64,000 nt of DNA from JBBIQS01 sp037442205 (lineage in GTDB: Bacteria; Myxococcota; Myxococcia; Myxococcales; UBA5297), in the NCBI GenBank assembly GCA_037442205.1, contig JBBIQS010000027.1, positions 21,964 through 85,963 on the forward strand, in the 5' to 3' direction. Of the stretch, positions 1 to 7,630 are shown piece after piece. Below the pieces are notes generated by a model. The model did no database searches and was not told the origin of the DNA. It saw only the letters and a program-made list of their open reading frames with translations. How positions within the stretch are numbered: position 1 is the stretch's first letter; each line of letters opens with the position of its first letter. Position numbers and translations under genes: made by a program.

Positions 1-819
1 GACCATGAACTGCGGACGCGGGTTCATGGCCTGGGTGTCTTCGAAGACCTTGTTGACGATGGCGCTGGGGTAGCCGGCGGTGTCGTCGATGTTGGCGGGG
101 CGGGTGTCCCCAATCACCGCGAAGTAGAGGCGGGAGACTGTGCCTCCGTGGATGTCGACCGAGCCGGTGGGCGGCGGGAGTCCGCCATCGGGTTCGACCA
201 CCACGGTGCCGGCATCGGTGCCGGCGTCGGGCGTGCCGCAGCTGGTGGGCGGTGCGTGGCAGCGGCAGGTCACGGTGTCGCACCACCAGCCGCCGTAGCA
301 TCCGTTGGTCTGGCAGTTCCCGCCGCTGCAGCTGTGGCAGCAGGCGGTCTCGGTCGGCCCGAGCAGGGTTCCACACCGGTTGCTGGGCAGGGTTCCGCCA
401 TCGGCGGGCGAGGGCACGCACGTTCCGGCGCTGGTGTCGCAGACGAAGCCCGGGTTGCAGGTGCCGCATCCCGGGCCGTGGCAGGCGCCGCCGGCGGGGA
501 CGCACGCGCTGACCTGGGCCCCCGCCAGCGAGGTGGCGACCAGGCAGGTCTCGGTCGGCGCGCAGTCCGAGGGTCCCGAGCACAACTTCGCGCAGTAGTT
601 ATCGGCGGCATACTGCAGGCAGGTGCTCCCGGCCGAGCAGTCCGTCCCCACCAGGCAGGGCACGCACTTCGAATCGCCAGCGTCGCTGCCGCCGTCGGGC
701 ACGGTGGATGGCTCCGAGGCATCGGCCTCGGCAGGTAGGGCTGGCCGGGTGTCCGGACAGGCGGTGACCGCCAAGACCACGGCCAGAAGCGCGATCGAGC
801 GTGCCTGGATGCCAGCCAT
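1..819 (-). CDS. Cys-rich lipoprotein with calcineurin-like metallophosphoesterase domain (3' end off window)
   Basis: The frame is open from an ATG at 819 to the window edge, giving 273 residues. An AGGAG lies about 6 bases upstream of the start. The N-terminus is a lipoprotein signal: a hydrophobic stretch ending in AVTAC, with the lipidated Cys at residue 21. Residues of about 50-190 are very rich in Cys in spaced pairs separated by Gly/Ser/Asp, like the disulfide-knotted linkers common in myxobacterial surface lipoproteins. Near residue 220 comes LYFAVIGDTRP, which matches the first metal-binding motif (GDxR) of calcineurin-like metallophosphoesterases. The remaining metal-ligand motifs would lie outside the window. 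Probable role: an outer-membrane or surface phosphoesterase. The substrate is unknown. The lipoprotein call is secure; the enzyme call rests on one motif. Confidence 0.75.
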   Translation of the reverse strand, partial: MAGIQARSIALLAVVLAVTACPDTRPALPAEADASEPSTVPDGGSDAGDSKCVPCLVGTDCSAGSTCLQYAADNYCAKLCSGPSDCAPTETCLVATSLAGAQVSACVPAGGACHGPGCGTCNPGFVCDTSAGTCVPSPADGGTLPSNRCGTLLGPTETACCHSCSGGNCQTNGCYGGWWCDTVTCRCHAPPTSCGTPDAGTDAGTVVVEPDGGLPPPTGSVDIHGGTVSRLYFAVIGDTRPANIDDTAGYPSAIVNKVFEDTQAMNPRPQFMV

Positions 820-1182
820 CGGAGACTCCTGAGGACTGCGGGTGCGCCGGCCGAGTCTCCTGCTCTGCCCGATGGGCTCCGAGCCATGGAGATCGATCGT
901 GGGGCAGTTGTAACTGTCCACCGACCGAGCCGCAGCGGATGCGTCAGGTCGGGGCTCCTTTCGCGCTCCATCTCCATCCGATCGCGTCCGACGCCGCGTT
1001 CCGCAGCTGGCCTGTTCCATCGCGAAATAACGTTGGCTCCCCATGGAACAGCATCCAGCCCGCGACAGGTCCTCCTCCCCGCAAACGCCCTGGCACAGCG
1101 CCCGCACAGGGTAATCGTCGAGCGGCACAACCAACGCAGTGCCGGATCGCCGCTCACACGGCTCCGCAAAAGAAGCGCAGTC
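820..1182. other. Divergent intergenic region, nothing identified
   Basis: This stretch separates the minus-strand lipoprotein from the plus-strand frameshifted gene and presumably carries both promoters. I see no convincing -35/-10 pair, long inverted repeat or small coding frame with a ribosome site. Open frames crossing it are in poor codon usage. Confidence 0.4.
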
Positions 1183-1685
1183 ATGGCGATGTCGAACCAG
1201 GAGAGCAGGGAGAAGCAGGTGGAGGCGCACACCGCGGCGCTGAAGCAGGTGGCGACCCCCGAGGCGGAGACGGCGCTGGCCGAGCTGGTCGCCGCCAACG
1301 CGGTGGTGGGCAGGGTCGAGGCCGATCTGGCCGAGGCCAAGGTGGAGGCCAAGGTGCTCCGCTCGCAGTGCGGCCCGGCGCTGCCCAAGGTGCTGCAGAG
1401 CGCGGCGATCATCCTGCCGATGCACTGTACCTGGCCAGGCTCGACCTGAAGCGGGCCTTCGCCCAGTCGATGAAGGTCATCCACCTCAACACCAGCGCCA
1501 GGGACGCGGTGCGCAAGTTCGTCGCCCGCGGCCGCCGCCGCTCCAAGGCCGAGCCCAAGGTCGAGCCGAAGAGCGATCCCAGGCCGATGGCCGTCGAGCA
1601 GGGCGCCGGCAACACCGACGGCGCCAACCCCGAGGTGCTCCCGGCTTCGGCGGTCCAGCCCGCCAACGGCACGGCGGCGGCGTAG
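1183..1685 (+). pseudogene. Small hypothetical protein interrupted by a frameshift
   Basis: A frame starting at ATG 1183 (second ATG at 1189) encodes an Ala/Glu/Val-rich helical protein beginning MAMSNQESREKQVEAH. Its character changes near 1413-1425, and it stops at 1447-1449. At the same place the other forward frame picks up coding-like sequence (ADALYLARLDLKRAF) and runs to the TAG at 1683-1685, with a basic Lys/Arg stretch and a Pro/Ala-rich tail. Joining the two halves gives a protein of about 165 residues. The break is in or near ATCATCCTGCCGATG and needs a one-base shift. It could be a real mutation, a sequencing or assembly error, or less likely a programmed frameshift. I do not recognise the family. 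A perfect hairpin follows the stop by 20 bases, which supports 1685 as the true gene end. Confidence 0.5.
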
Positions 1686-1705
1686 CGGATCGATGAGCGC
1701 GGCAG

Positions 1706-1740
1706 GGGAGCGGGGCTCGGCTTGCGCGGGCCCCGCTCCC
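1706..1740 (+). terminator. Terminator-like hairpin, 11-bp perfect stem
   Basis: GGGAGCGGGGC at 1706-1716 pairs perfectly with GCCCCGCTCCC at 1730-1740 around a 13-base loop. It starts 20 bases after the stop at 1685. There is no T-tract after it, so it is a stem-loop end rather than a classical intrinsic terminator. Confidence 0.55.
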
Positions 1741-2043
1741 TGGCGGCTCACCGAGTGGGCGCTGGTCGCATGTTAAAGCTGGCTTTGTCGGCCTTTCTTC
1801 CAAGGCAGAGGAAGGCGCATCGCCATTGAGTCTGCCGCGAGGGGCCTCCGACCCGGGGTTCCCCTCGACGCAAGGCTGGTCTCACTACGCCGTCCTCCTG
1901 TGGGCGGCGAACCCGCGGGTGCGAGCACTGCAAAGAGCCTGGTAGGTATCGCGCCTCGCCGAACGGCGCGACGCTCGTCGGGAGTGCATACTGTCCGCGC
2001 CCGATCCCTCTCTGATCCTGGTGGCTCACCGGTGACCGACGGA
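1741..2043 (+). other. Intergenic region upstream of the chromate transporter, nothing identified
   Basis: This leader region lies between the hairpin and the transporter gene. It presumably holds that gene's promoter. No RNA gene, riboswitch-like fold or small gene is evident. Confidence 0.35.
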
Positions 2044-3183
2044 ATGAACAGGACGTCGCTGAAGGAGCTCGCGTTTCTCTTTCTGAGGCTCGGGACGACG
2101 GCCTTCGGCGGTCCGGCGGCGCACATCGCGATGATGCAGGACGAGGTGGTGCGCCGCCGCGGCTGGCTGACCGAGGAGGCGTTCCTCGATCTGCTCGGCG
2201 CGACCAACCTCATCCCCGGCCCCAACTCGACCGAGATGGCCATCCACGTCGGATGGGCGCGCCGCCGCTGGGCCGGGCTGCTGGTGGCGGGGATCTCGTT
2301 CATCCTGCCGGCGATGCTCATCACCGGAGCCATCGGATGGGCCTACGTCCGGTTCGGATCATTGCCGCAGGCCGAGTGGCTGCTCTATGGCGTGAAGCCG
2401 GTCATTCTCGCGGTCATCGTGCAGGCGCTGTGGGGTCTGGCCCCGAAGGCGGCGCGCAGCTGGCCGCTGCGAGCGCTCGGAGCCGCCGCGGTGGCGGCGA
2501 GCGCGCTGGGCGTGAACGAGCTGGTGGTGCTCTTCGGCGCCGGGATTCTGATGCTCGCCGCCGAGGGCCTGCGGACCGGTGGGGGCGGGAGCCTGAAGGG
2601 AATCCTCCCGGTCATCCCGGCGATGGGCGCGTCGGCCGCGGCGAGCGCGGTCACGCTTCCCGGGCTGTTCTTCGTCTTCTGCAAGACCGGCGCGGTCCTG
2701 TTCGGCAGCGGCTACGTGTTGCTCGCCTTCCTGCGCGCGGATCTCGTCCAGCGGCTCCACTGGATGACCGAGGCCCAGCTCATCGATGCCATCGCGGTGG
2801 GCCAGGTGACGCCCGGCCCGGTATTCACCACCGCCACCTTCATCGGCTACCTGCTCGCCGGTCCCCTGGGGGCGCTGGTGGCGACGGTGGGGATCTTTCT
2901 GCCGGCGTTCGTGTTCGTGGCGCTGAGCGGCCCGCTGGTGCCGCGCCTGCGCGCCTCGCGCGCCGCAGCGGGCTTCCTCGATGGCGTGAACGTCGCCTCG
3001 CTCGCGCTGATGGCGGTCGTCACCGCCCAGCTCGGGCGCGCGGCCATAGTTGATCTGCCGACCGCCGTCCTGGCACTCGTCGGCGCCGTGCTGCTGGTCA
3101 GGTTCAGGGTCAACTCGAGCTGGCTGGTGGCTGGGGGTGCGATCGCGGGAGCCGCTGTTCACCTCGCAGGGCTCCAGGGTTAG
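2044..3183 (+). CDS. chrA: Chromate transporter, CHR family (ChrA-like)
   Basis: A 379-residue polytopic membrane protein with two homologous halves, as in the long (bidomain) form of the CHR family. The first half has TTAFGGPAAHIAMMQDE and GATNLIPGPNSTEM; the second has FGSGYVLLAFL and GQVTPGPVFTTATFIGY. The paired PGP motifs are the family signature. Members act as chromate (or sulfate/chromate) antiporters giving chromate efflux; the substrate here is inferred only from the family. ATG 2044 was chosen because the conserved region starts at once. A GTG at 2032 is in frame and would add four residues, and neither start has a strong ribosome site. The gene is followed by a perfect 8-bp hairpin. 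Confidence 0.88.
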   Translation: MNRTSLKELAFLFLRLGTTAFGGPAAHIAMMQDEVVRRRGWLTEEAFLDLLGATNLIPGPNSTEMAIHVGWARRRWAGLLVAGISFILPAMLITGAIGWAYVRFGSLPQAEWLLYGVKPVILAVIVQALWGLAPKAARSWPLRALGAAAVAASALGVNELVVLFGAGILMLAAEGLRTGGGGSLKGILPVIPAMGASAAASAVTLPGLFFVFCKTGAVLFGSGYVLLAFLRADLVQRLHWMTEAQLIDAIAVGQVTPGPVFTTATFIGYLLAGPLGALVATVGIFLPAFVFVALSGPLVPRLRASRAAAGFLDGVNVASLALMAVVTAQLGRAAIVDLPTAVLALVGAVLLVRFRVNSSWLVAGGAIAGAAVHLAGLQG

Positions 3184-3229
3184 TCGGGCGGTGACCTCTT
3201 GACGAACCCAGGGCGAATCCCGAGTCGAG

Positions 3230-3254
3230 GGGCCGACCCAGAGCGCGTCGGCCC
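3230..3254 (+). terminator. Terminator-like hairpin after the chromate transporter
   Basis: GGGCCGAC at 3230-3237 pairs with GTCGGCCC at 3247-3254 around a 9-base loop. It lies 46 bases after the transporter stop and before the next ribosome site. No T-tract follows. Confidence 0.45.
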
Positions 3255-3292
3255 AACTGGCCTTCGAGCTTGAGAAAGGATTGAGATACCCG

Positions 3293-3634
3293 ATGGCGCC
3301 CAAGAAGAAGTCTGCGGCCGAGATGGTTTCGGCCTCCAAGCTCGCGAAGCTGATCGAGGAAGAGACCGTCGACGCCTACGGGGACTCGGAGCAAGTGGCT
3401 GGCTTCTTCACGAAGCTCGAGGAGAACCTGGCCATGCCGTTCACGACCGAGGTGCTCGGGGTAGAGGTCGTGGTCGAGCGCGTGGACCTGAGCGACGACG
3501 GCCGGATCGTCGCGGTGTGCGCCAGGGACAAGCGCCGCCAGCGAATTCCGATTCTCGATCTGCCGCTGCCGGACCCGCTGCCCGAGGGGGCGGAGTGGGT
3601 CGCCGCCTACCGCCGCTGGGTGCGCGGCGGGTAG
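3293..3634 (+). CDS. CcbP-like calcium-binding protein
   Basis: A 113-residue acidic soluble protein. After a short Lys-rich start, residues of about 20-45 read EEETVDAYGDSEQVAGFF and then LEENLAMPF. This matches, as I recall it, the conserved core of the calcium-binding protein CcbP described in the cyanobacterium Nostoc/Anabaena (DAYG..EQ..G...LE.NL.FPF). The C-terminus has a WVAAYRRWVRGG segment, as that family ends in a Trp-rich helix. The likely role is binding or buffering of free Ca2+ in the cytoplasm. ATG 3293 is preferred over TTG 3281, which sits on top of the AAGGA. Assignment is from memory of the family motif and is good but not certain. Confidence 0.7.
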   Translation: MAPKKKSAAEMVSASKLAKLIEEETVDAYGDSEQVAGFFTKLEENLAMPFTTEVLGVEVVVERVDLSDDGRIVAVCARDKRRQRIPILDLPLPDPLPEGAEWVAAYRRWVRGG

Positions 3635-3774
3635 AAACCGCTCGAGGCGCAAGTCTGCCGGGCGCTCTCCTTTCGCCCGATGTCAGACCCTCGTGATTGA
3701 ACCCCGGGAGCCGGCGTCGACAAGCTGGCAATGTCCAGCATCGGTTCCCCAGGCACCAGGCAAGGCAGGAGAAG

Positions 3775-4917
3775 ATGAGCGAGTACCAGTCCTACGAGTT
3801 CGTGGCCCTCGATCGTCCGCTCACCGCGCAGGAGCAGAGCGCGCTGCGGAAGTACTCGTCGCGGGCCACCATCACCTCCGGGCGCTTCGCCGTCGACTAC
3901 TCCTGGGGCGACTTCAAGGGGGACGCCGACGACTGGATGGAGAAGTACTTCGACGCCTTCCTCTACCGCGCCAACTGGGGCTGCCGACAGCTGATGCTGC
4001 GGCTGCCGAAGAGCGCGTTCCCGTTGAAGACGGCCAAGCAGTACTGTGCCGAGCACGCGGCCTCGGTCCGGGCGAGCGGCGAGAAGCTCATCTTCTCGTT
4101 CAGCTACGACGACGACGGGGAAGGTGAGTGGCTCGAGGAGGACGATGGCGCGATGGCGGCGATCCTGCCGGTGCGCGCAGAGCTGGCGGGTGGCGATCTG
4201 CGCGCGCTCTATCTCGGCTGGCTGGCATGCGTCGAGGCCGGCGAGCTCGACGACGAGGCGGTGGAACCGGCCTGCCCTCCGGGGCTCGGCAGGCTGAGTC
4301 CAGCGCTCGAGGCCTTCGCCAACTTGTTGGGGATCAACCCGGCCTTGATCGAGGCCGCGGCCGCCGGAAGCCCCGCGCAGAGCGCGGTCGATGACGAGGT
4401 GATCGCAGCGTGGCTTTCGGCCCTCCCCGACCGGGAACAGACCTCGATCCTGGTCAGGCTGGTCAAGGGGAACGAGAGCGGGCTCCGCGGCGAGCTCCTT
4501 CGACGTTTCCGCGAGTCTCGCTCCGAGATGAGCTCGGGAAAGGCCAAGCCGCGGACTGTCTCCGACCTCTTGAGCGCCGCCGAATCGAGGGAGGAGGAGC
4601 GGCAACGAAAGGCAGCCGAGCAGGCTGCTCGCGAAAGGGCGCGCCTGGAGCGCGAAGCGGCGCAGGCGCGCGAGCGCCAGTTGACCGCGCTGGCCAAGCG
4701 CGAGGATGCCGCCTGGGAGGAGGTCGAGGACCTTCTCGCCACCCGATCGCCCACCAAGCACGACGAGGCGACGAGGCTGCTGGTCGATCTTCGCGAGGTC
4801 TGCGTTCGAGGCGGCCGCCAGGAAGCGGCCGCCAAGCGGATTCGACGTCTGCGCGAGCAGCACGCCAACGGGCCGGCGCTGATCGATCGCCTACGGAAGG
4901 CCGGGCTGGTCCCCTAG
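3775..4917 (+). CDS. Conserved protein of unknown function with C-terminal coiled coil
   Basis: A 380-residue soluble protein with no signal peptide. The N-terminal half (about 1-130) starts MSEYQSYEFVALDRPLT and contains DYSWGDFKGDADDWMEKYFD and a very acidic DDDGEGEWLEEDDG patch. It looks like a conserved globular domain that I have seen annotated only as hypothetical. Residues of about 265-320 are an uninterrupted Glu/Arg/Ala-rich helix predicted to be a coiled coil. After it comes a short helical tail that may bind a partner. AGGAG lies directly upstream of the ATG. The gene is 140 bases behind the CcbP-like gene on the same strand. Its stop overlaps the convergent DUF1801 stop within a CTAG. 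Confidence 0.7.
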   Translation: MSEYQSYEFVALDRPLTAQEQSALRKYSSRATITSGRFAVDYSWGDFKGDADDWMEKYFDAFLYRANWGCRQLMLRLPKSAFPLKTAKQYCAEHAASVRASGEKLIFSFSYDDDGEGEWLEEDDGAMAAILPVRAELAGGDLRALYLGWLACVEAGELDDEAVEPACPPGLGRLSPALEAFANLLGINPALIEAAAAGSPAQSAVDDEVIAAWLSALPDREQTSILVRLVKGNESGLRGELLRRFRESRSEMSSGKAKPRTVSDLLSAAESREEERQRKAAEQAARERARLEREAAQARERQLTALAKREDAAWEEVEDLLATRSPTKHDEATRLLVDLREVCVRGGRQEAAAKRIRRLREQHANGPALIDRLRKAGLVP

Positions 4918-5321
4918 CCGCCCCTGGGCGTCGTGTTCAGCGCCACGGCACTCCAGACGAGAGCCTTGAACGCCGCCGCGTCGAGCTTCTCGCCTTCATG
5001 AAGGTCGATGGCGCGCCGGGTGTTGCCCTCGAGGCTGGAGTTGAAGAGCCCCTTGGGATCCTCCAGTCGAGCGCCCTTGGCGAAGGTCACCTTCACCGCG
5101 GCCTTGTAGGTCTCGCCGGTGCAGATCATTCCGCCGTGCGACCAGACCGGAACGCCCCGCCACTTCCATTCCTCGATCGCTTCGGGGTCGGCCTCCATGA
5201 TCAGGGAGCGGATCTGGGAAAGCGCCTTGCCGCGCCAGTCGCCGAGTTCCTTGATCCTGCCGTCAATCAAGCGCGAGGGTGACTCCGTCTTTTGCGACGT
5301 CTCGTTGTTCTTCTTCGCCAT
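4914..5321 (-). CDS. DUF1801 family protein
   Basis: A 135-residue small cytoplasmic protein. The core IDGRIKELGDWRGKALSQIR, then EEWKWRGVPVWSHGGMICTG and YKAAVKVTFAKGARL with LFNSSLEGNTRRAIDLHEG, is the YdhG/DUF1801 pattern (an alpha/beta fold related to iron-chaperone-like YdhG proteins; the biochemical role is not established). ATG 5321 was chosen because it begins the normal-length protein; an upstream in-frame ATG at 5426 would add 35 residues of low-quality sequence. It converges with the preceding plus-strand gene, and the two stop codons share the palindrome CTAG at 4914-4917. Confidence 0.8.
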   Translation of the reverse strand: MAKKNNETSQKTESPSRLIDGRIKELGDWRGKALSQIRSLIMEADPEAIEEWKWRGVPVWSHGGMICTGETYKAAVKVTFAKGARLEDPKGLFNSSLEGNTRRAIDLHEGEKLDAAAFKALVWSAVALNTTPRGG

Positions 5322-5469
5322 GTGATCTGCCCCGTCTCGCCAATCGATTGTCTGACCTGCGAAGACCTTCGACGACCGCGCGCGCAAAACCCAGCCTGCG
5401 CACCGCGGCGGCAAGGTCGGCGGCAAGGGTAACGGGCGCCTGGGGCCCGCGCCGCACCGCGGCTCGGCT

Positions 5470-5913
5470 TTAGGAAACCAGCGTCGCCCGCACGCTGAGC
5501 TCGACGTTGCCCTTGAGGGCTTGCGAGACCGGGCAGCCCTCCTTCGCGGCCTCGGCAGCTGCGCTGAACCGCGGCGCGTCCAGACCCTTCACCGCCCCGC
5601 GCACTTCCAACCTGCTGGAAGTCACCCGGAAGCCGGCGGGCGTCTGATCGAAGGTCACCTCCGCCATGACGTCGAGCCGCTGAGGAGGTGTGCCCGCTTT
5701 CGTCAGCTCGTGCGAGAGCGCCATCGCGAAGCAGCCGGCGTGGGCGGCGGCGATCAGCTCTTCGGGACTCGTCTTGCCGCCGGACGCCTCGGTGCGCGAG
5801 CCCCAACTGATCGGCAACCGGTTGAAGGCGCCGCTGCTCTTCCCGGCGATCTCTCCCTTGCCTGAGCGGAGATCACCTTCCCAGACCGCTTCGGCACGCC
5901 GCACCGCCGCCAT
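5470..5913 (-). CDS. osmC: OsmC/Ohr-family thiol peroxidase
   Basis: A 147-residue protein of normal length for OsmC. The two redox cysteines are present: C61 in AHAGCFAMAL and C127 in KEGCPVSQAL. The N-terminal RSGKGEIAGKSSGAF region is also typical of the OsmC rather than the Ohr branch. These proteins reduce organic hydroperoxides at the dimer interface in the cytoplasm. A strong GGGAGGTGG ribosome site lies just upstream of ATG 5913. A longer open frame upstream to 6075 is rejected because this site fits so well. The gene is transcribed away from the methyltransferase at 6225. Confidence 0.9.
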   Translation of the reverse strand: MAAVRRAEAVWEGDLRSGKGEIAGKSSGAFNRLPISWGSRTEASGGKTSPEELIAAAHAGCFAMALSHELTKAGTPPQRLDVMAEVTFDQTPAGFRVTSSRLEVRGAVKGLDAPRFSAAAEAAKEGCPVSQALKGNVELSVRATLVS

Positions 5914-6224
5914 GTTCCACCTCCCGAACCATCCAAAGGGCCAAGTTGCGGAGCGACGAGCTCGATCGCCATCGAGCAGACGCTGCGAGATCAAGGCTTC
6001 GTTTGCCTCTCCTGCGCGGGAACGGGGACGCGCCAGGAGAGCGGGCTTCGCTGCGGCCTGCGCCCGATGCGGCAATCGAGCTGGAGACCAGCTCGGTTGA
6101 CCCTCGGGTACGGTCGCTCTAGCCTCGTCGGCGGATGGACCTTGTCGCGTAGATCCCCTGTCGCATCGTGAAGTGAGTTCAAGCTCATGCGGGCACGCGT
6201 GTGCCCGACGAAGGGATCAGCGCC
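5914..6224. other. Divergent intergenic region between osmC and methyltransferase genes
   Basis: This region should contain the promoters of both flanking genes. I found no clear operator or hairpin. An in-frame extension of osmC crosses part of it but has no supporting ribosome site. Confidence 0.35.
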
Positions 6225-7004
6225 ATGTCAGCAGACAAGTTCTGGAGCTACTTCTACGAGATCTACGAGGCCATCCCGCGCCAGGGACCCGGCGAACGGG
6301 CCAGCACCGAGCGGGCGCTGCATTTGCTGCCTCCCCTGACGCGCCGCCAGCACATCCTCGACATCGGCTGTGGCTCCGGGGCTCAGACCATCGACCTCGC
6401 CAGGGCGACCGAGGCGCAGATCGTCGCGGTCGACAACCACGCGCCGTTCATCTCCCAGCTCGCGAAGCGGGCCGGCGAGCTCGGGCTGGCAGACCGGATC
6501 GCGGCGCAGGTCGGCGACATGAACGACCTGCAGTTCCGCGACGGCTCGTTCGACGTCATCTGGTCCGAAGGATCAATCTTCATCATCGGCTTCGCCAAGG
6601 GGCTCGCCTCGTGGCGCCGTTTGCTCGCGCCGGGCGGGCACCTGGTGGTGTCCGACTTCTGCTGGTTGCGCGACGATCCGCCGGCCGAATTGAACGAGAT
6701 GTTCCTCGACGGCAATTCGGATGTCGGCGACGCGGAAAGAAGGCGGAAGGCGATCGCCGCCAGCGGCTACCGGCTGCTCGGCGACTTCGTGCTGCCCGCC
6801 GCCGGCTGGTGGGACAACTACCACGTGCCACTCGCCACGAGCCTGGAGCGCTTCCGCGCCGCGCACGCAGGCGAGCCCGAGGCGCTGCAGGTCGCGGCCA
6901 GGAGCCAGCGCGAGATCGAGCTCTATCGCAAGTACCCCGGCTACTTCGGCTACGTCTTCTTCGTCATGACGCCCGAGGAGCGCGGCGCTCGCGGAACCGC
7001 CTAG
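6225..7004 (+). CDS. Class I SAM-dependent methyltransferase
   Basis: A 259-residue protein with the Rossmann-like SAM motif HILDIGCGSGAQTIDLA near residue 50 and the acidic ribose-binding residue in IVAVDNHAP. It also has a motif-II-like GDMNDLQFRDGSFDVIWSEG and the post-motif LLAPGGHLVVSDFCW. The order and spacing fit the Methyltransf_11/25 type. The C-terminal third (WWDNYHVPLATSLERFRAAH) is a family-specific lid. The substrate, whether metabolite or lipid, cannot be told. ATG 6225 has AAGGGATC about 8 bases upstream; GTG 6201 is an alternative adding eight residues. Confidence 0.85.
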   Translation: MSADKFWSYFYEIYEAIPRQGPGERASTERALHLLPPLTRRQHILDIGCGSGAQTIDLARATEAQIVAVDNHAPFISQLAKRAGELGLADRIAAQVGDMNDLQFRDGSFDVIWSEGSIFIIGFAKGLASWRRLLAPGGHLVVSDFCWLRDDPPAELNEMFLDGNSDVGDAERRRKAIAASGYRLLGDFVLPAAGWWDNYHVPLATSLERFRAAHAGEPEALQVAARSQREIELYRKYPGYFGYVFFVMTPEERGARGTA

Positions 7005-7160
7005 CAGTTCGTCGTCCCAGCGTGATGCCAGGGGCGGCGCGAACCGCGGGCGCACGGTCCTGTCGTTCTCTTCCAGAGGGGCAAGCTGTGTGGTGGATCG
7101 AGGAGCCAATGCGTAGGTGAGCGCGTTACCCTCCGTCGCCGCACCACAGAGGAGTCGAAG

Positions 7161-7559
7161 ATGGCCATCCAAAACATCAATCCCGACGGCATGCTGAAGA
7201 GCCCAGCCTTCTCGCAGGGGATCATCGTGCCCGCCGGCGCCCGCACTCTGCTCATCGGTGGGCAGAACGGCGTCGATGAGAAGGGCCGGGTCGTCGGCAA
7301 AGGCCTCGGCGAACAGACCGCCAAGGCGGTCGACAACCTCGTCAAGGTGCTCGAGACCGCGGGCGGGAAGCTCGAAGACCTCGTGCGCCTCGGCATCTAC
7401 GTGAAGGGAGACGTGGATATCCGCCCGGGCTTCGAGGCCTGGATGCAGCGCTGGGGCCGGCGGCCCAATCCGCCGACCATCGTCGTGCTGCGCGTGGCGG
7501 GCTTGGGGATGTCGCCAGAGGTTCTGGTCGAGATCGAGGCAACAGCGGTGCTCGAGTAA
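7161..7559 (+). CDS. RidA/YjgF/YER057c family protein
   Basis: A 132-residue protein of the expected length. It begins with the typical PAFSQGIIVPAG and GGQNGVDEKG segments and has EQTAKAVDNLVKVLETAG in the conserved helix. It ends with RVAGLGMSPEVLVEIEATAVL, which contains the Arg and Glu expected around the imine-binding pocket. RidA proteins deaminate reactive enamine/imine intermediates of amino-acid metabolism, but many subfamilies lack proven activity. AGGAG lies upstream of the ATG. The next gene starts 71 bases downstream on the same strand. Confidence 0.88.
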   Translation: MAIQNINPDGMLKSPAFSQGIIVPAGARTLLIGGQNGVDEKGRVVGKGLGEQTAKAVDNLVKVLETAGGKLEDLVRLGIYVKGDVDIRPGFEAWMQRWGRRPNPPTIVVLRVAGLGMSPEVLVEIEATAVLE

Positions 7560-7630
7560 CCAGGAGGCCACGGCGCCCGATCCAAGCCGCTTCGCTGTAA
7601 TCTCTCCACTGGACCTCGGGTGCTCCTCCA

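Noticed and set aside
270..1751. A long open minus-strand frame across the first 1.7 kb
   Set aside because: It overlies the lipoprotein frame (start 819) and the plus-strand gene and has no ribosome site or recognisable domain; high G+C makes such frames common.
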